Program-made: the position numbers and the translations under genes
Part shown: positions 5,662 to 6,833 of the stretch, piece after piece
Layout of the letters: every line of letters begins with the position of its first letter
Numbering within the stretch: the first letter of the stretch is position 1
Source: Roseiarcus sp043739325
GTDB lineage: Bacteria > Pseudomonadota > Alphaproteobacteria > Rhizobiales > Beijerinckiaceae
Length of the DNA: 6,833 nt
Assembly (NCBI GenBank): GCA_043739325.1
Contig: JAYUFK010000055.1
Coordinates: 1-6,833 of the forward strand
Direction of reading: 5' to 3'
The notes under the pieces: model-generated
Database searches by the model: none
Told to the model about the DNA's origin: nothing
The model's input: the letters and a program-made list of their open reading frames with translations, nothing else

Positions 5662-5839
5662 CTCGGTCGAACATTCAATTGGCCCATGTCCGCAGAGCGC
5701 GCTTGGCTTCATTTGGACGGCCCCGCCAAATTTCAATTGCGGCATCGGCGCCGTCGAAAGTCCGGACTCAATCGATTTCGCGTCCCTGCCTCCTTCGCAA
5801 GCGCCAGCGGTGCATCGAGCCTTCATTGGAGGAATTAAC

Positions 5840-6415
5840 CTGCCTGAAGCCGTGCAAGACGCCGTCGAGCCGAAGAGCAAAAGTGTTGCGCTGATCATTG
5901 CTATTCTCGCCCTGACTCTGGCCTTGTCGGAAATTGGCGTCAAGAATTCGCAACACCGCTCGACCGAGAATAACATCCAGGCGTCCGACCTCTTCAACTT
6001 TTATCAAGCGAAGAAGATAAGATCGACTCTCCTGGAAAGCGGCGTAGCGACGATGGCAGTCAACCGTTTGGTCGCGACTGACCCCAAGATCGCACAGGCG
6101 ATGGACAGACAGATCGACGTATGGAATGCGACAATCGCGGGATTTGCTAACGACACGAGGACACCCGGAGACAGCATGGGCGCCATTCTCGATCGCGCCA
6201 AGGCCGCGTCCAAAGCGCGTGAACTCTTCAATCGTCGCCTTGCGCACTACGAATTGGCGAGCGGCCTCCTTCAGATCGCTATCGTCTTGGCTTCCGCGGC
6301 GATCATCACCGGATTCGCGGCGCTGTTGTGGTTAAGCTCGGGCCTCGGCATCCTCGGCGCGGTGTTGACGGCGCTTGGTTTTCTGGCGTCGGCGACGTTC
6401 CCTCTGATCGGCTGA
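5840..6415 (+). CDS. DUF4337-family membrane protein, apparent CTG start
   Basis: With the start at 5840 the protein has 191 residues and the DUF4337 arrangement. Helix 1 is at about 15-33 (SVALIIAILALTLALSEIG). Next comes the family's conserved segment STENNIQASDLFNFYQAKKIR (about 41-61), then a soluble helical region to about 138. Two C-terminal helices lie at about 142-164 and 167-189, separated by only a short SSGLG turn. The family is widespread in proteobacteria and its function is unknown. The frame is open far upstream, back into the PepSY gene, but that part has no protein character. GGAGGA at 5828-5833 is an excellent ribosome site and lies 6 bases before CTG 5840, exactly where the domain begins (LPEAV). 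The nearest conventional start downstream, GTG 5852, is too far from it. A rare CTG start, or a mutated ATG, is therefore likely. It is separated from the PepSY gene by a strong hairpin. Confidence 0.8.
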   Translation: MPEAVQDAVEPKSKSVALIIAILALTLALSEIGVKNSQHRSTENNIQASDLFNFYQAKKIRSTLLESGVATMAVNRLVATDPKIAQAMDRQIDVWNATIAGFANDTRTPGDSMGAILDRAKAASKARELFNRRLAHYELASGLLQIAIVLASAAIITGFAALLWLSSGLGILGAVLTALGFLASATFPLIG

Positions 6416-6420
6416 TGACG

Positions 6421-6432
6421 CTAGCCGGCTAG
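6421..6432. repeat. Perfect 12-bp palindrome CTAGCCGGCTAG
   Basis: The sequence CTAGCCGGCTAG is its own reverse complement and lies 5 bases after the DUF4337 stop codon. As RNA it could only form a 4-bp stem with a CCGG loop, so it is a poor terminator. As DNA it could be a site for a dimeric protein. Confidence 0.35.
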
Positions 6433-6515
6433 AGGACGGTCCAACGCATCCGACTGCGGTTTTGATCCACGAAGCGTGCCGATCCCCGCCCTTGCGCGGT
6501 TAAGGTTAGACGCGA

Positions 6516-6560
6516 GCCGGATCATCCGGCCAAGCCGAAAGGCTTGATGGCGGCCCGCCA
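6516..6560. repeat. Three back-to-back inverted repeats
   Basis: Three perfect dyads tile 45 bases with only one base unassigned: GCCGGAT-c-ATCCGGC at 6516-6530, CAAGCC-GAAA-GGCTTG at 6531-6546, and TGGCGG-c-CCGCCA at 6548-6560. As RNA they would form three consecutive small hairpins, the middle one with a 6-bp stem closed by a GAAA (GNRA) tetraloop. A T9 tract begins 27 bases later. The cluster could be a structured 5' leader of the gene at 6726, a 3'-end structure of the DUF4337 transcript, or a multi-site protein-binding region. Confidence 0.55.
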
Positions 6561-6587
6561 GCCTTCCCGATTGTCCGGCCCTTTACG

Positions 6588-6596
6588 TTTTTTTTT
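6588..6596 (+). other. T9 homopolymer tract
   Basis: Nine consecutive T residues stand out in otherwise GC-rich sequence, following CCGGCCCTTTACG. No hairpin abuts the tract directly; the nearest ends at 6560. It may contribute to termination after the upstream inverted repeats, or be a bent A/T tract near the promoter of the next gene. Confidence 0.35.
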
Positions 6597-6725
6597 CGCA
6601 CCGGCGCGGCGTGAACGGCCCGGCTCATTCGCGCCTAATTCTAACCGTGCAAAAGTGCGAGGGAGTTCAGTCAAGGATCGCCCCAGCATTCGGTCGACCG
6701 ACTTGACGCCAACCAGGAGTGAACC

Positions 6726-6833
6726 ATGAAAATGCACGTGCGTTACGCGACGACGCGGCGGGGCGTTTTGGGCGCAACTTTTTGCGCATCGCTTCTCTTG
6801 ACGATTTCAGGATTGGGCGTGATCGCCCAGGAA
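6726..6833 (+). CDS. N-terminal part of an exported protein, cut by the window edge
   Basis: Thirty-six codons are visible and the gene continues beyond the window. AGGAG at 6715-6719 lies 6 bases before the ATG, a very good ribosome site. The residues form a signal peptide: a basic n-region with RYATTRRGVLG, a hydrophobic core ATFCASLLLTISGLGV, and probable cleavage at VIA|QE. The TRRGVLG stretch resembles the twin-arginine motif (S/T-R-R-x-F-L-K), so export by Tat is possible, though Lys is replaced by Gly and Phe by Val. A further ATG two codons downstream is less well spaced. The product cannot be identified from the visible part. Confidence 0.75.
   Translation, partial: MKMHVRYATTRRGVLGATFCASLLLTISGLGVIAQE

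Larger units (their letters stand above)
6416..6725. other. Intergenic region with several inverted repeats
   Basis: No gene is supported in these 310 bases. They contain a perfect 12-bp palindrome (6421-6432), three adjacent inverted repeats (6516-6560), a T9 tract (6588-6596) and the ribosome site of the last gene. GGTTAA-GGTTAG occurs at 6498-6509. A promoter for the last gene is expected between about 6590 and 6710 but I cannot place it. Confidence 0.5.

Noticed and set aside
5528..5839. Long upstream extension of the DUF4337 frame, overlapping the PepSY gene
   Set aside because: The extension is a shifted reading of the PepSY tail repeats and of the hairpin region. Domain homology and the ribosome site both begin at about 5840.
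1..6833. tRNA, rRNA, CRISPR array or known riboswitch
   Set aside because: No cloverleaf, rRNA core sequence, regularly spaced repeat-spacer pattern or recognisable riboswitch core was seen on either strand.

Overview
The base composition (GC-rich, strongly GC3-biased codons), the QseB/TctD-type regulator pair, the COG4705 membrane protein and the small 'DC...C' secreted proteins suggest a chromosomal segment of an alphaproteobacterium, most likely Hyphomicrobiales (a Methylocystis/Methylosinus- or Beijerinckiaceae-like relative). This placement is inference from style, not from a marker gene. All recognisable genes lie on the + strand.

Layout: 1-335 is non-coding. It has a possible worn insertion-sequence end at the left edge and a direct repeat with 11-bp period before the first gene. 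336-1001 and 998-2344 encode an OmpR-family response regulator and its membrane histidine kinase, coupled by an ATGA overlap. 2494-3282 encodes a COG4705-type eight-helix membrane protein, preceded by a 9-bp direct repeat with exact 11-bp period (2384-2403). 3385-3645 and 3977-4231 encode two paralogous small exported proteins with two cysteines each. 4282-4887 encodes a PAP2/BcrC-like membrane phosphatase. 5260-5619 encodes an exported PepSY-domain protein whose signal-peptide frame has no start codon. A strong hairpin follows it at 5630-5661. 5840-6415 encodes a DUF4337 membrane protein that apparently starts at CTG. 6416-6725 is non-coding and holds three back-to-back inverted repeats and a T9 tract. 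6726-6833 is the signal-peptide end of an exported protein cut by the window edge.

How it may work together: the regulator belongs to the family that binds hexamer-N5-hexamer direct repeats (PmrA/QseB type). Such repeats lie before the regulator gene (GCAAAA-N5-GCAAAA) and before the COG4705 gene (CTAATT-N5-CTAATT). The nearby genes encode envelope proteins: a multi-helix membrane protein with four repeated Asp residues, a lipid pyrophosphate phosphatase-like enzyme, a PepSY protein and small periplasmic proteins. A cation- or envelope-stress module controlled by this two-component system is the most economical reading. It is a hypothesis. The COG4705 protein, the small paralogues and the DUF4337 protein have no function that can be read from sequence.
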